Below are positions 1 to 9,199 of a DNA stretch of 64,000 bases, in pieces. The notes below the pieces were generated by a model, which was not told the DNA's origin, made no database searches, and saw nothing but the letters and a program-made list of their open reading frames with translations. The position numbers and the translations under genes were made by a program. Source of the stretch: Zestomonas carbonaria (GTDB lineage: Bacteria; Pseudomonadota; Gammaproteobacteria; Pseudomonadales; Pseudomonadaceae); contig NZ_CAJFCI010000012.1 in the NCBI RefSeq assembly GCF_904061905.1, forward strand, positions 62,001 through 126,000, read 5' to 3'. Numbering within the stretch: position 1 is the first letter of the stretch; every line of letters starts with the position of its first letter.

Positions 1-3000
1 CTCGCTGGACGGCCAGTACGGCACCCTGACCATCCACCCCGACGGCAGCTTCACCTACGTCATCGACAACGACGACTCGGCGGTCCAGGCGCTGCGCCAG
101 CTCGACGACCAGCTCATCGAACGCTTCGTGTTCACCGTCGACGATCGCCAGAACGAGAACGACATCGGCTCGGCGGAAATCATCGTCACCATCCGGGGCC
201 AGAACGACAACCCGGTGGCCGCCGACGACGAGGCCATCGCCATCGAGTCCGGCGGGGTGAACAACGGCCAGCACGGAGTCGACCCGGTCGGCAACGTGCT
301 GGACAACGACAGCGACGTGGACAGCGTCGCCAACGGCGAGACCAGGGAAGTCTCCTCGGTGCGCACCGGCAGCGAGGCCGGAACCGGCACCGACGGCGTG
401 CTCGGCATTGAACTGCGCGGCGCCTATGGCTGGCTCCTGCTGAACGCCGACGGCAGCTATGGCTACCGCCTGGACAATGCCATGGCGGAAGTGCAGGCGC
501 TGCTCCCCGGCGAAACCCTCAACGACCTGTTCAGCTACACGCTACGCGACACCGCCGGCGCCGAGGACCGCGCCACCCTGACCATCACCATCCAGGGCGC
601 CAACGACAACCCGGTCGCCAACGACGACAGCGGCCTCGCCATCGAAGCCGGCGGGGTCGCCAACGACCTGCCCGGCAGCGACGCCACCGGCAACGTGCTG
701 GGCAACGACACCGACGTCGACGCGGGCGACAGCCTGCAGGTCGTCTCGGTCAGGCAGGGACCGAGAGTCGGCCTCGCCGGCGTGGTGTTCGCCGGCACCT
801 ACGGCAACCTGACCCTCGATGCCAACGGCAACTACACCTACGTGGTGAACAACGACCACCCGCTGGTCCAGGCCCTGCGCACCGGCGCCGACACCTTGCG
901 GGAAAGCTTCAGCTACACCGTCCGCGACCTGAACGGCGCGATCAGCTCGGCGCTCCTGACCATCACCATCCAGGGCCGCAACGACAACCCGGTCGCGGTC
1001 GACGACAACGCCGTGGCCATCGAGGCCGGCGGCACCCTCAACAGCACCCCCGGCGTGGACCCGACCGGCAACCTGCTGGACAACGACACGGACGTGGACG
1101 CCAACGACAGCAAGCAGGTCGATGGTATCCGCCTCGGCAACGAGGCGGCGGGCGGAGGCTTCACCGCCGTCAACGGCGAGACCGTCATCGCCGGCCTGTA
1201 CGGCAGCCTGCGGGTTTCCGCCGATGGCAGCTACCAGTACGTGGTCGACAACCTGCTCGCCGCGGTGCAGGCGCTCAAGGTCGGCGACACCCTGGTCGAG
1301 GAATTCACCTACCGCATGCGCGATGCCCTGGGCGGCAGCGACACCGCGCAACTGACCGTGCTCATCCGGGGCGCCTGGGACGCGCCGGTGGCGGTCAACG
1401 ACGTCGCCTTCGCCGTCGCCGCCGGGCCCGGCTCGGTCGGCGTCGATCCCGTCGGCAACGTGCTGCCCAACGACACCGACGTGGACAGCGAGGACGTCGA
1501 CCTGGTCAACGGCATCCGCCACGGCGAGCGCGCTGCCGGCGGGGTCATGATCGCGGTCGGCATGAACACCAGCCGGAGCGACGGGACGGTGATCGTCGGC
1601 CGCTATGGCCGGCTGATCATCGGCTCCGACGGCAGCTTCGTCTATTCCGTCGCCAACGACAGCCCGGAAGTCCTGGCGCTCGGCCCCTTCGACATCGGCA
1701 TCGACACCTTCACCTACCAGATCTTCGACCGTGGCCAACTGGTCGACACGGCGGAGCTGACCATCTTCGTGCGCGGCCAGAACAACCCGCCGGACCTGGT
1801 CAACGACACCGGCATCGCGGTGGAGGCCGGCGGCCTGGACAATGGCACGCCGGGCGTCGACCCGACTGGCAATGTGCTGGCCAACGACAGCGACGTGGAA
1901 GGCGACGAACTGACCGTGGTGCTGGTCCACAAGGGCGACGTCGCCGGCGCTCCGGGCACGCCGATCCGTGGGCTCTACGGCGACCTGACGATGAACGCCG
2001 ACGGTTCCTGGAGCTACCTGCTCGACAACGCCCTGCCGGAAGTCCAGGCGCTGCGTACCGCCGGGCAGACGCTCACCGAGGTGTTCACCTACACCGTGAC
2101 CGACATCTGGGGCGGCACCGCCCAGGCGCAACTGGTGATCACCATCGAAGGCCGCAACGACAACCCGGTCGCGGTCGACGACAACGCCGTGGCCGTCGAG
2201 GCCGGCGGGGTCGCCAACGGCACGCCGGGCGTCAACCCGACCGGCAACGTGCTGGACAACGACACCGACGTGGACAGCGTCGCCAACGGCGAAACCAGGC
2301 AGGTGCTTTCCGTGCGCAACAGCAGCGGCCAGGGCGTCGATGCCGGGCAGCGGCTGGCGGGCGTATACGGCTGGCTGGTGCTGAATGCCGACGGCAGCTA
2401 CAGCTACGAGCTGGACAACGCCAACCCGCAGGTCCAGGCGCTGCGCACCGCCGGGGAAACCCTCAGCGAAGTGTTCGTCTACCGTATGCGCGACACCGCC
2501 GGGGCCACCTCCGAGGCGCGCCTGAACATCCTCATCCGGGGCGCCAACGATGCGCCGGTGGCGCAGAACGACAGCAACGTCGCCAGCGACCAGGTCCGGG
2601 CGCCGCACACCAGCGGCAACGTGCTGCCCAACGACTCGGACATCGACAACGGCGACAGCCTGAGCGTGGTCGGCATCCGCACCGGTCCCGAGAGCGGCAG
2701 CGGCACGGTCGGCGTGATCGGCCAGCCGCTCGCCGGCCGCTACGGCACCCTGGTGATCCACGCCGACGGCAGCTACACCTACACCATCGACCTGACCAAT
2801 CCGGAGGTGCTGGCGGCCGCCGGCCTGGGCCAGGTGCTGCAGGATGTCTTCACCTACCGCATCAGCGACCTGGCCGGCGGCACCGACGAGGCCGAGCTGG
2901 TCATCCACCTCGACATCGAGGCGCCCTTCATCCCGGCGCCGAAGGACGGTCCCTTCATCCCCTACGGCAGGGACGATCCGCAGATCGGTGGCCTCCCGCT

Positions 3001-3454
3001 GCCCGACGTCGACCCGGCGGTGTTCGTCGGCCCGGTGGTGGAGCGCGAGAGCCGTATCGACGAACTCCGCAGCCGGCAGAGCGACGGCAGCGACATCGAG
3101 CTGGTGCGTGCTCCCTGGCTGCGCAGCGAATCCCTCGGCGCCGGCCTGGGCCTGGTGCCCGGCCAGTTCATCTCCGACGTGGTGCGGCGCAGCAGCCTCG
3201 AAAGCGACCTGGACATGGACTGGATCATGGGCCGCCACGGCCGCATCGAGCTGAGCGCGGACGGCCTGCTCAGCGAGCCGTCCCTGCATGCCGTCTCCAT
3301 GGACGGCGTGGCACAGGCGTCGCCGCCGCCGAGCGAACCGCGCGGCCGCATGGCCAGCGACTTCAGCAGCCAGTTGCAGGCCGCCGCCCAGCGACTGCAT
3401 CCCATCCACCACCATGCGCCGCCGCCCGACGAATCCGCCGGGCCCGGCATCTGA
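1..3454 (+). CDS. Giant VCBS-repeat surface/secreted protein, 3' part only
   Basis: The open frame enters from the left edge (frame of position 2) and stops at 3452-3454, so the N-terminus is missing. At least 1150 residues are visible. A partial repeat is followed by seven VCBS/cadherin-like repeats of about 125-135 residues, each opening with NDNPVA or a variant (codons near 206, 602, 980, 1377, 1782, 2157 and 2547). Each then carries a GNVLDNDTDVD-type acidic loop, a YGxLxxxxDGSYxY strand pair and a closing FTYxxxD. Such domains form extended Ca-stabilised rods in bacterial adhesins. After about 2915 comes a tail of some 180 residues, rich in Pro and Asp, with an APFIPAP/GPFIP segment and a His-Pro-rich end. 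No RTX nonapeptides are visible. The stop codon touches the TolC-like lipoprotein gene, so this is probably the exported substrate of the genes that follow. Confidence 0.88.
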   Translation, partial: SLDGQYGTLTIHPDGSFTYVIDNDDSAVQALRQLDDQLIERFVFTVDDRQNENDIGSAEIIVTIRGQNDNPVAADDEAIAIESGGVNNGQHGVDPVGNVLDNDSDVDSVANGETREVSSVRTGSEAGTGTDGVLGIELRGAYGWLLLNADGSYGYRLDNAMAEVQALLPGETLNDLFSYTLRDTAGAEDRATLTITIQGANDNPVANDDSGLAIEAGGVANDLPGSDATGNVLGNDTDVDAGDSLQVVSVRQGPRVGLAGVVFAGTYGNLTLDANGNYTYVVNNDHPLVQALRTGADTLRESFSYTVRDLNGAISSALLTITIQGRNDNPVAVDDNAVAIEAGGTLNSTPGVDPTGNLLDNDTDVDANDSKQVDGIRLGNEAAGGGFTAVNGETVIAGLYGSLRVSADGSYQYVVDNLLAAVQALKVGDTLVEEFTYRMRDALGGSDTAQLTVLIRGAWDAPVAVNDVAFAVAAGPGSVGVDPVGNVLPNDTDVDSEDVDLVNGIRHGERAAGGVMIAVGMNTSRSDGTVIVGRYGRLIIGSDGSFVYSVANDSPEVLALGPFDIGIDTFTYQIFDRGQLVDTAELTIFVRGQNNPPDLVNDTGIAVEAGGLDNGTPGVDPTGNVLANDSDVEGDELTVVLVHKGDVAGAPGTPIRGLYGDLTMNADGSWSYLLDNALPEVQALRTAGQTLTEVFTYTVTDIWGGTAQAQLVITIEGRNDNPVAVDDNAVAVEAGGVANGTPGVNPTGNVLDNDTDVDSVANGETRQVLSVRNSSGQGVDAGQRLAGVYGWLVLNADGSYSYELDNANPQVQALRTAGETLSEVFVYRMRDTAGATSEARLNILIRGANDAPVAQNDSNVASDQVRAPHTSGNVLPNDSDIDNGDSLSVVGIRTGPESGSGTVGVIGQPLAGRYGTLVIHADGSYTYTIDLTNPEVLAAAGLGQVLQDVFTYRISDLAGGTDEAELVIHLDIEAPFIPAPKDGPFIPYGRDDPQIGGLPLPDVDPAVFVGPVVERESRIDELRSRQSDGSDIELVRAPWLRSESLGAGLGLVPGQFISDVVRRSSLESDLDMDWIMGRHGRIELSADGLLSEPSLHAVSMDGVAQASPPPSEPRGRMASDFSSQLQAAAQRLHPIHHHAPPPDESAGPGI

Positions 3455-3468
3455 TGCAAGGACCGTCT

Positions 3469-5010
3469 ATGCCGAAGCATGTCATCAAGCCGCTGAGCCT
3501 GGTCGTCGCGTCCGGACTGCTGCTCGGCGCCTGTTCCTCCCTGGAGCCCAAGGTCTACACCGAGGACGAGAACCGCCAGCGGATCATCCAGGACCAGGCG
3601 CGCATGTACGGGGAGCAGGAGCCGGTGAGTTCGCCCATCACTTTCTACGAGGCGGCGGCGCGGGCCCTCAAGTACAACCTCGACTATCGCCTCAAGCTGA
3701 TGGAAAGCGCCCTGGCGGCGGACCTGAAGGACGTTTCCAGCCACGAGATGCTGCCGCGCCTGGTGGCCACGGCGGGCTACGCGGGGCGCAACAACGACTC
3801 CGGCGGCACCTCGATCGGCATCGTCGACCGCCAGCAAAGCCTGCGGGCGTCCACCTCCGAGGAACGCTACCGCGACCTCTACGGCCTGGGGCTGAGCTGG
3901 AGCCTGCTGGACTTCGGCGTCGCCTACTACCGCACCCAGCAGAAGGCCGACCAGATGCTGATGGCCGAGGAGCGCCGCCGCAAGGTCGCCCAGAACGTCC
4001 TGCAGGACGTCCGCGACGCCTACTGGCGCGCGGTGGGCGCGCAGCGCCTGATGCCCGAAGTGGATCGCCTGCTGGCGCGCACCGCGCAGGCCCTCGACGC
4101 GGCGCGCCAGGCCGAGGACCGGGGGCTGCTGCCGCGCCAGGAAATCCTCGCCTACCAGCGCGCGCTGCTCGACTCCATCTACATGCTGACGGTGCGTCGC
4201 CAGGACCTGGAGTTCGCCCAGGCCGAGCTGTCGGCGCTGATCTCGCTGCCGCCGGGCTCCCGGCTGGTCCTGGCGGACACCCAGGAAGCCTCGCTGCCCC
4301 GGGCGGCGCGCGACATCGAGAAGCTGGAGCTGCTGTCCCTGCAGAACCGCCCGGAAATCATGGAGGAGTGGTACCGCAAGCGGGTCGACCAGAACGACCT
4401 GAAGATCGCCAAGGCCCAGCTCTGGCCGAACGTCAGCCTGAACTGGAGCTACCAGTACGATTCCAACAAGTACCTGTACAACAATCACTGGTCGGAGACC
4501 GGCCTGCAGGTGTCCCTCAACCTCCTGCGCCTTCTGCAGTTGCCGGCGCTGAACGACGCCGAGCAGACCCAGGGCGAGACCAACGACATGCGCCGCGTGG
4601 CGCTGTCCATGGCGATCCTCACCCAGGTCCGGGTCGGCGCCCTGCGCTACGAACTGGCCCGCCAGGAAGTGGAGTTCGCCGACGAGAGCCTGCGCGTCGA
4701 CCGCAACCTGCTCGACTACGCGCAGGCCGCCAAGAGCACCTCCATCGGCTCCGAGCTGGAGGTTATCCGCGCCGAAGGCCGCTACCTGCTGTCGCGCTAC
4801 CAGCGCGAGGCGGCCTATTCGCGGGCCCAGGCGGCCTGGGGGCGGCTCTACAACTCGGTCGGGCTCGACGTGATGCCCGAGTCCATCGACCAGCACGACG
4901 TCAAGACCCTGGCCCGGGAGATCGAACGCACCATGAACGCGCAGGAAGCGCAGAGCCTGCTGATCGGCAGCCGCGCCGTGGAGGGTGGCCATGCCCTCGT
5001 GCAGCCTTAA
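3469..5010 (+). CDS. TolC-family outer-membrane efflux lipoprotein
   Basis: About 513 residues. The start at 3469 is preferred because AAGGAC lies just upstream and it puts a lipoprotein signal at the N-terminus: MPKHVIKP, a hydrophobic run, then the lipobox LLGAC with Cys near residue 22. An ATG at 3454 overlapping the previous stop (TGATG) is the alternative. The rest is the two-fold helical layout of TolC/OprM-type proteins, with long coiled-coil segments such as the region around DVRDAYWRAVGAQ and a matching second half. TolC-family trimers form the outer-membrane exit duct of tripartite export systems and dock onto HlyD-type adaptors. The next gene, an adaptor, overlaps its 3' end, so a shared complex is likely. 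Its transported substrate is inferred from position only. Confidence 0.88.
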   Translation: MPKHVIKPLSLVVASGLLLGACSSLEPKVYTEDENRQRIIQDQARMYGEQEPVSSPITFYEAAARALKYNLDYRLKLMESALAADLKDVSSHEMLPRLVATAGYAGRNNDSGGTSIGIVDRQQSLRASTSEERYRDLYGLGLSWSLLDFGVAYYRTQQKADQMLMAEERRRKVAQNVLQDVRDAYWRAVGAQRLMPEVDRLLARTAQALDAARQAEDRGLLPRQEILAYQRALLDSIYMLTVRRQDLEFAQAELSALISLPPGSRLVLADTQEASLPRAARDIEKLELLSLQNRPEIMEEWYRKRVDQNDLKIAKAQLWPNVSLNWSYQYDSNKYLYNNHWSETGLQVSLNLLRLLQLPALNDAEQTQGETNDMRRVALSMAILTQVRVGALRYELARQEVEFADESLRVDRNLLDYAQAAKSTSIGSELEVIRAEGRYLLSRYQREAAYSRAQAAWGRLYNSVGLDVMPESIDQHDVKTLAREIERTMNAQEAQSLLIGSRAVEGGHALVQP

Positions 5011-5761
5011 CCGTAGCGTGCTCGCGCTGCTGATCGGCCTGCCCCTCGCCACCCAGGCGGTGCCGGCCCAGGAAAGCGGCGCGGCGCTGGACGATCCCTC
5101 GGCGATTCGCGTGCTGCTGGCGGCGGAACTGGAAACCGTGCTGTCCAGCGAGATGAACGGCACCCTGGCGGACCTGCGCGTCTCCCTCGGCCAGCGGGTG
5201 ACCAAGGGCGCGTTGCTGGCCCAGTTCAACTGTCGCGAGGCCCAGGCCCGCGCCAAGGTGGCCAGGGCCGAACTGGCCATGGCCCGGCAGAACCTGGAAG
5301 CCAAGCGCAACCTGCGCCGGCTGGACGCGGTGGGCGACCTGGAAGTCGCCATGGCCTCCACCGAGGTGCAGAAGGCCGAGGGCGCGCAGGCCATGGCCCA
5401 GACCCAGGCCGGCTACTGCGAGGTCGCGGCGCCGTTCCAGGGGCGGGTGGCCAAGGTCTACGTCAAGCCGTACCAGACCGTCAGCGCCGGTGCCCCGCTG
5501 TTCGACCTAGTCAGCGACGGGGCGCTCAAGGTGCGCCTCAACGTGCCCTCCAACCTGCTGCCCCGGCTGAAGCCGGACATGCCGCTGGAGGTCTACATCA
5601 ACGAGACCGGCAACACCTACCCGGCACGCATCAGCGCCATCAACGCCAGGGTCGACGCGGTGGCGCAGACCGTCGAACTGGAGGCGCGCCTGGATGCCGA
5701 ACATACCGAGCTGACCACCGGCATGAGCGGCATCGCGCGGATTCCCGATGTCAGTGAATGA
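4991..5761 (+). CDS. Periplasmic HlyD/RND-type adaptor, short form
   Basis: About 256 residues. ATG 4991 follows GGAGGG at a good distance; a GTG at 4985 is also possible. The first 24 or so residues form a cleavable-looking signal peptide (hydrophobic ALLIGLPLATQA). The body shows the usual adaptor order: a beta-barrel/lipoyl half (TLADLRVSLGQRVTKGALLAQF), a short helical hairpin (residues about 75-135, Ala/Gln-rich), the returning lipoyl half (CEVAAPFQGRVAKVYVKPYQ) and a C-terminal barrel. It is shorter than standard MFP proteins and has no membrane anchor. It overlaps the TolC gene upstream and the GAF-HlyD gene downstream, which suggests translational coupling and a common machine. Confidence 0.87.
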   Translation: MPSCSLNRSVLALLIGLPLATQAVPAQESGAALDDPSAIRVLLAAELETVLSSEMNGTLADLRVSLGQRVTKGALLAQFNCREAQARAKVARAELAMARQNLEAKRNLRRLDAVGDLEVAMASTEVQKAEGAQAMAQTQAGYCEVAAPFQGRVAKVYVKPYQTVSAGAPLFDLVSDGALKVRLNVPSNLLPRLKPDMPLEVYINETGNTYPARISAINARVDAVAQTVELEARLDAEHTELTTGMSGIARIPDVSE

Positions 5762-7094
5762 ACGCTTGCCCAGCCTGCCGTTGCTGCTCGACCTGCTGGC
5801 GCTGCGCGACAAGGCGCTGGCGGCCGACTCGCTGAATGCCCTCGCGTTCGCGATGGCCAACGACCTCTATCCGCTGTTGCACTACCGCCAGGCCGTGGTG
5901 CTGGCGCGCCGCGACAAGCGCTTCGAGCTGCTGGCCATCTCCGGCCTGGCCAAGCCGGCCGAGGACTCGCCCTACCTGATCTGGCTGCGCCGCACCTGCC
6001 CCTGGCTGTCGGCCCGGCTGCCCGACGACGCGCCGCGCTGGCTGGCCCGCGAGGAACTGCAACCGCCGCCGGAAATCGACGACGGCTGGGCCGAATGGTG
6101 GCCGGCCGGGGTGTTCTGCGTGCCCATCGCCGACCGCGACGACCAGCCGCTGGGGCTGTTGCTGTTCCTCCTCGACGCCCCGCCCACGGAGCCCCAGGCC
6201 GCCGCCCTCAAGGGGCTCTGGCAGACCTGGGCGTACTGCTGGGCGGCGCTCGCCGGCCGGCGTCGGGTGGTCGGCTGGCGGCCGAGCCGGCGCCAGGTGC
6301 TGGTGGTCCTCGGCGCCTGCGCGGCGCTGCTGTTCCTGCCGGTGCGGCAGACCGCCCTGGCGCCGGCGGAAATCGTCTCGCACCGGGCGCAGGTGATCAG
6401 TTCGCCCATCGACGGCGTGATCGAGCGCATGCTGGTGCGCCCCAACCAACCGGTGGAGGTCGGCACGCCGCTGTTCGCCCTGGACGAAACCAGCCTGCGC
6501 AGCCGCGCCGAAGTGCTCGGCAAGGAAGTGGCGGTGGCCGACGCCGAGCTGGTCGCCGCCAGCCAGCGTGCCTTCGACAACCCGCAGAGCAAGAACGAGC
6601 TGACCCTGCTCAGCAGCCGTGCCCAGCAGCGCCGCGCCGAGCTGGCGGCGGTGCAGGCGCAGCTCAAGCGCGCCCTGGTCACCGCGCCACGGGCCGGGGT
6701 GGCGGTGTTCAGCGACCCCAACGACTGGATCGGCAAACCGGTGGTGACCGGCGAGCGCATCCTGCTGGTCGCCGACCCGACGCAGCCGGCCATGCGCATC
6801 CAGTTGCCGGTCGCCGACGCCATCGGCCTGGAGCCGGGGGCGCAGGTGACCCTGTTCCTCACCGCCCATCCGCTGGTGCCGCTGCACGGCGAGGTGCTGG
6901 AGACCAGCTACCAGGCCAGGCCCAGTGACGAAGGGGTCGCCTCCTACCAACTGCTGGCCAGCATCGAGGGCCAGCCCGAGCAGGCGCGCCTGGGCCTGCA
7001 AGGCACGGCGAAGCTGTACGGCGGGCGGGTGGTGCTCGGCTACTACCTGCTGCGCCGGCCGCTGTCGACGCTGCGTGCCTGGACGGGGTGGTGA
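5748..7094 (+). CDS. GAF-domain, membrane-anchored HlyD-type adaptor
   Basis: 448 residues. Residues about 1-175 look like a GAF-type cytoplasmic domain (helix around LLLDLLALRDKALAAD, then a mixed alpha/beta region with the strand VFCVPIADRDDQPLGLLLFL). A single membrane helix at about 182-202 (LVVLGACAALLFLPV) leads to a periplasmic lipoyl/HlyD part: an IDGVIERMLVRPNQPVEVGT half-motif, a coiled coil at about 260-305, the second lipoyl half (VTAPRAGVAVF) and a barrel domain. GAF domains usually bind small ligands or form dimers, so a sensor fused to an export adaptor is unusual. The gene overlaps the previous one by 14 bases, and its stop codon TGA overlaps the ATG of the M50 gene. The GAF assignment rests on pattern and position, not on a conserved motif. 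Confidence 0.8.
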   Translation: MSVNERLPSLPLLLDLLALRDKALAADSLNALAFAMANDLYPLLHYRQAVVLARRDKRFELLAISGLAKPAEDSPYLIWLRRTCPWLSARLPDDAPRWLAREELQPPPEIDDGWAEWWPAGVFCVPIADRDDQPLGLLLFLLDAPPTEPQAAALKGLWQTWAYCWAALAGRRRVVGWRPSRRQVLVVLGACAALLFLPVRQTALAPAEIVSHRAQVISSPIDGVIERMLVRPNQPVEVGTPLFALDETSLRSRAEVLGKEVAVADAELVAASQRAFDNPQSKNELTLLSSRAQQRRAELAAVQAQLKRALVTAPRAGVAVFSDPNDWIGKPVVTGERILLVADPTQPAMRIQLPVADAIGLEPGAQVTLFLTAHPLVPLHGEVLETSYQARPSDEGVASYQLLASIEGQPEQARLGLQGTAKLYGGRVVLGYYLLRRPLSTLRAWTGW

Positions 7095-9190
7095 TGGAAC
7101 AGGCGGCCGACCTGCCCACCCCGCCGCTGCGCCAGGACCTGCGTCTCGACGAGGTCGCCCCCGGCGCCAGCGGCGAGCCGGCCTGGGTGATCCAGGACAC
7201 GGTGACCAACCGCTTCTACCGCATCGGCTGGTTCGAACTGGAATGCCTGCTGCGCTGGGGCCAGAGCCCACGGCAGATCTGCGAACAGATCGCCGCGCAG
7301 ACCGCCCTCGACCCGGACGTGGAACAGGTCCTGGGCTTCCGCCAGTTCCTCGAACGGCACCAACTGGTCCAGCCGGACGCGGCGGCGGTGGAACGCATGC
7401 AGGCCAGCGGGGAAGGGCGCAAATGGCTGTCCTGGCGCTGGTGGCTGCACAACTACCTGTTCGTGCGCATCCCGCTGGTGCGCCCGCAACGGCACCTGAA
7501 ACGCCTGGCCCGCCACCTCGACTGGCTGTTCCGACCGGCGACCGGCTGGCTGGTGATCCTGCTCGGCGTGCTCGGCATCGTGCTGGTGCTGCACCAGTGG
7601 GACACCTTCACCCATGACGTGGTCGAGTCCTTTTCCCTGGAAGGGTTGTTCAGCTTCGCGCTGGCGCTGATCGTCGCCAAGGCCCTGCACGAGCTCGGCC
7701 ACGCCCTGGTCGCCACCCGCCTGGGCCTGCGCGTGGCGCACATGGGCGTGGCGTTCATCGTGCTCTGGCCGATGCTCTACACCGACACCGGCGAGAGCTG
7801 GAAGCTGCGCAGCTCGCGCCAGCGCCTGGCGATCGCCTCGGCGGGGATCCTCACCGAACTGGCGCTGGCCGGGCTGGCGACCCTCGGCTGGGCACTCAGC
7901 GAACCGAGCGCGCTGCGCAACGCTCTGCTCTACCTGGCGACCACCAGTTGGGTGCTGTCCGTGGCGCTGAACGCCAGCCCGTTCATGCGCTTCGACGGCT
8001 ATTTCATCCTCTCCGACCTGCTCGACTTCCCCAACCTGCACGAGCGCTCCTCGGCGCTGGCGCGGGTGTTCCTGCGCCGCACGCTGCTCGGCCTGGACGA
8101 AGACTGGCCGGAACCCTTCCCGGCATCGCGCCGGGCCATGCTGATCGGCTTCGCGTTCGCCACCTGGCTGTACCGGCTGGTGCTGTTCCTCGGTATCGCT
8201 GTGGCGGTCTACCTGCTGTTCTTCAAGTTGCTCGGCATCCTGCTGTTCTGTGTGGAGGTCGCCTGGTTCATCCTGCTGCCGGTCGTTCGCGAGCTGAAAT
8301 ACTGGTGGGGCGCGCGTGCGCGGGTCCGCCCGGGCCGTCGCCAGGCGATCCTCGGCGTCTTCGTCGTCCTGCTGCTCCTGCTGGCGCTGCCCTGGCGCAG
8401 CCAGATAACCGCCTTCGGGGTGGCCAGGGCGGAGCAGCAACTGCGCCTGTACACGCCATATCCGGCCCTGCTCCAGCAGGTGCAGGCCCAGGGCGACGTG
8501 CCGGCGGGCACCACCCTGGCGATCATGGACGAGCCGGACATCGCCGCCCGCATGCGCGGCACCGAGGCCGGCATCCGTGGCTACCAGGCGCGGCTGTCCG
8601 GCCTGCTGGCCGATCCCGCCGGGCTGGGCGAACAGGCGGTCACCGCCCGGCGCCTGCTCGTGGAGTTCGAACAGGCCCGCGCCGCGCGCACGGAAATGGC
8701 CCGCCTGCACCTGCGCGCGCCGTTCGCCGGCCGCTGGCTCGACGTCAATCCGGAATGGCAGGCGGGGCAGTGGATCGGCAGCCAGGTGCTGCTGGGCGTG
8801 CTGGTCGACCCGCAGGGCTGGCAGATCGACGCCTATGTCGAACAGGGCCAGGTGCACCGCCTGCGCGAGGGCAGCCCGGTGAGCTTCTATCCCGAAGGCG
8901 GGTTGCAGCGCCTGTCCGGCAACGTGGTGGCGATCGGCAGTACCCGCGTTGCGCAACTGGAGCACGCCATGCTGGCGTCGCGCTTCGGCGGTCCGCTGGG
9001 CGTCACCGCCCAGGAAAAGACCCTGACGCCCAGCCCGCCGCTGTTCCACGTGCGGGTCAGGCTGGACGAGCCGCCGCCGACCCTGCGCGAGACCCGTGGC
9101 CGCCTGCAGATCGAAGGCGAGCGGCGCAGCCTGCTGGGCGAGGGGCTGACCCGGCTGGCCGCGGTGGTGATCCGCGAGAGCGGCTTCTGA
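7094..9190 (+). CDS. M50 site-2-type metalloprotease with PqqD-like N-domain and HlyD-like C-domain
   Basis: About 698 residues from ATG 7094, which overlaps the preceding stop; GTG codons at 7088 and 7091 are alternatives. Residues about 10-100 resemble a PqqD/winged-helix peptide-binding domain (VIQDTVTNRFYRIGWFE). The central part has several membrane helices with the zinc motif HELGH at 199-203 (KALHELGHALVATRLG) and the second M50 signature NASPFMRFDG at 293-302, so both catalytic elements are intact. After a last membrane helix near residue 420 comes a HlyD-like periplasmic segment (two lipoyl halves, ALLQQVQAQGDVPAG and LRAPFAGRWLDVNPEWQAGQ, then a barrel). Similar M50-adaptor fusions are annotated near peptide and bacteriocin exporters. 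Whether this one cleaves or only conducts its substrate is unknown. It converges on the NfeD gene with a 9-base gap. Confidence 0.87.
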   Translation: MEQAADLPTPPLRQDLRLDEVAPGASGEPAWVIQDTVTNRFYRIGWFELECLLRWGQSPRQICEQIAAQTALDPDVEQVLGFRQFLERHQLVQPDAAAVERMQASGEGRKWLSWRWWLHNYLFVRIPLVRPQRHLKRLARHLDWLFRPATGWLVILLGVLGIVLVLHQWDTFTHDVVESFSLEGLFSFALALIVAKALHELGHALVATRLGLRVAHMGVAFIVLWPMLYTDTGESWKLRSSRQRLAIASAGILTELALAGLATLGWALSEPSALRNALLYLATTSWVLSVALNASPFMRFDGYFILSDLLDFPNLHERSSALARVFLRRTLLGLDEDWPEPFPASRRAMLIGFAFATWLYRLVLFLGIAVAVYLLFFKLLGILLFCVEVAWFILLPVVRELKYWWGARARVRPGRRQAILGVFVVLLLLLALPWRSQITAFGVARAEQQLRLYTPYPALLQQVQAQGDVPAGTTLAIMDEPDIAARMRGTEAGIRGYQARLSGLLADPAGLGEQAVTARRLLVEFEQARAARTEMARLHLRAPFAGRWLDVNPEWQAGQWIGSQVLLGVLVDPQGWQIDAYVEQGQVHRLREGSPVSFYPEGGLQRLSGNVVAIGSTRVAQLEHAMLASRFGGPLGVTAQEKTLTPSPPLFHVRVRLDEPPPTLRETRGRLQIEGERRSLLGEGLTRLAAVVIRESGF

Positions 9191-9199
9191 GCCGGCCGC

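Noticed and set aside
542..3415. Long open frames on the minus strand opposite the VCBS gene (957 codons and an 810-codon frame reaching 5394)
   Set aside because: They mirror the coding strand of a GC-rich repeat gene; composition is His/Val/Gly/Ala-rich without any family motif, and the plus strand encodes clear domains.
1..3454. RTX toxin or LapA-type protein with a known C-terminal signal
   Set aside because: No GGxGxD nonapeptides are seen in the visible part; repeats are VCBS type.
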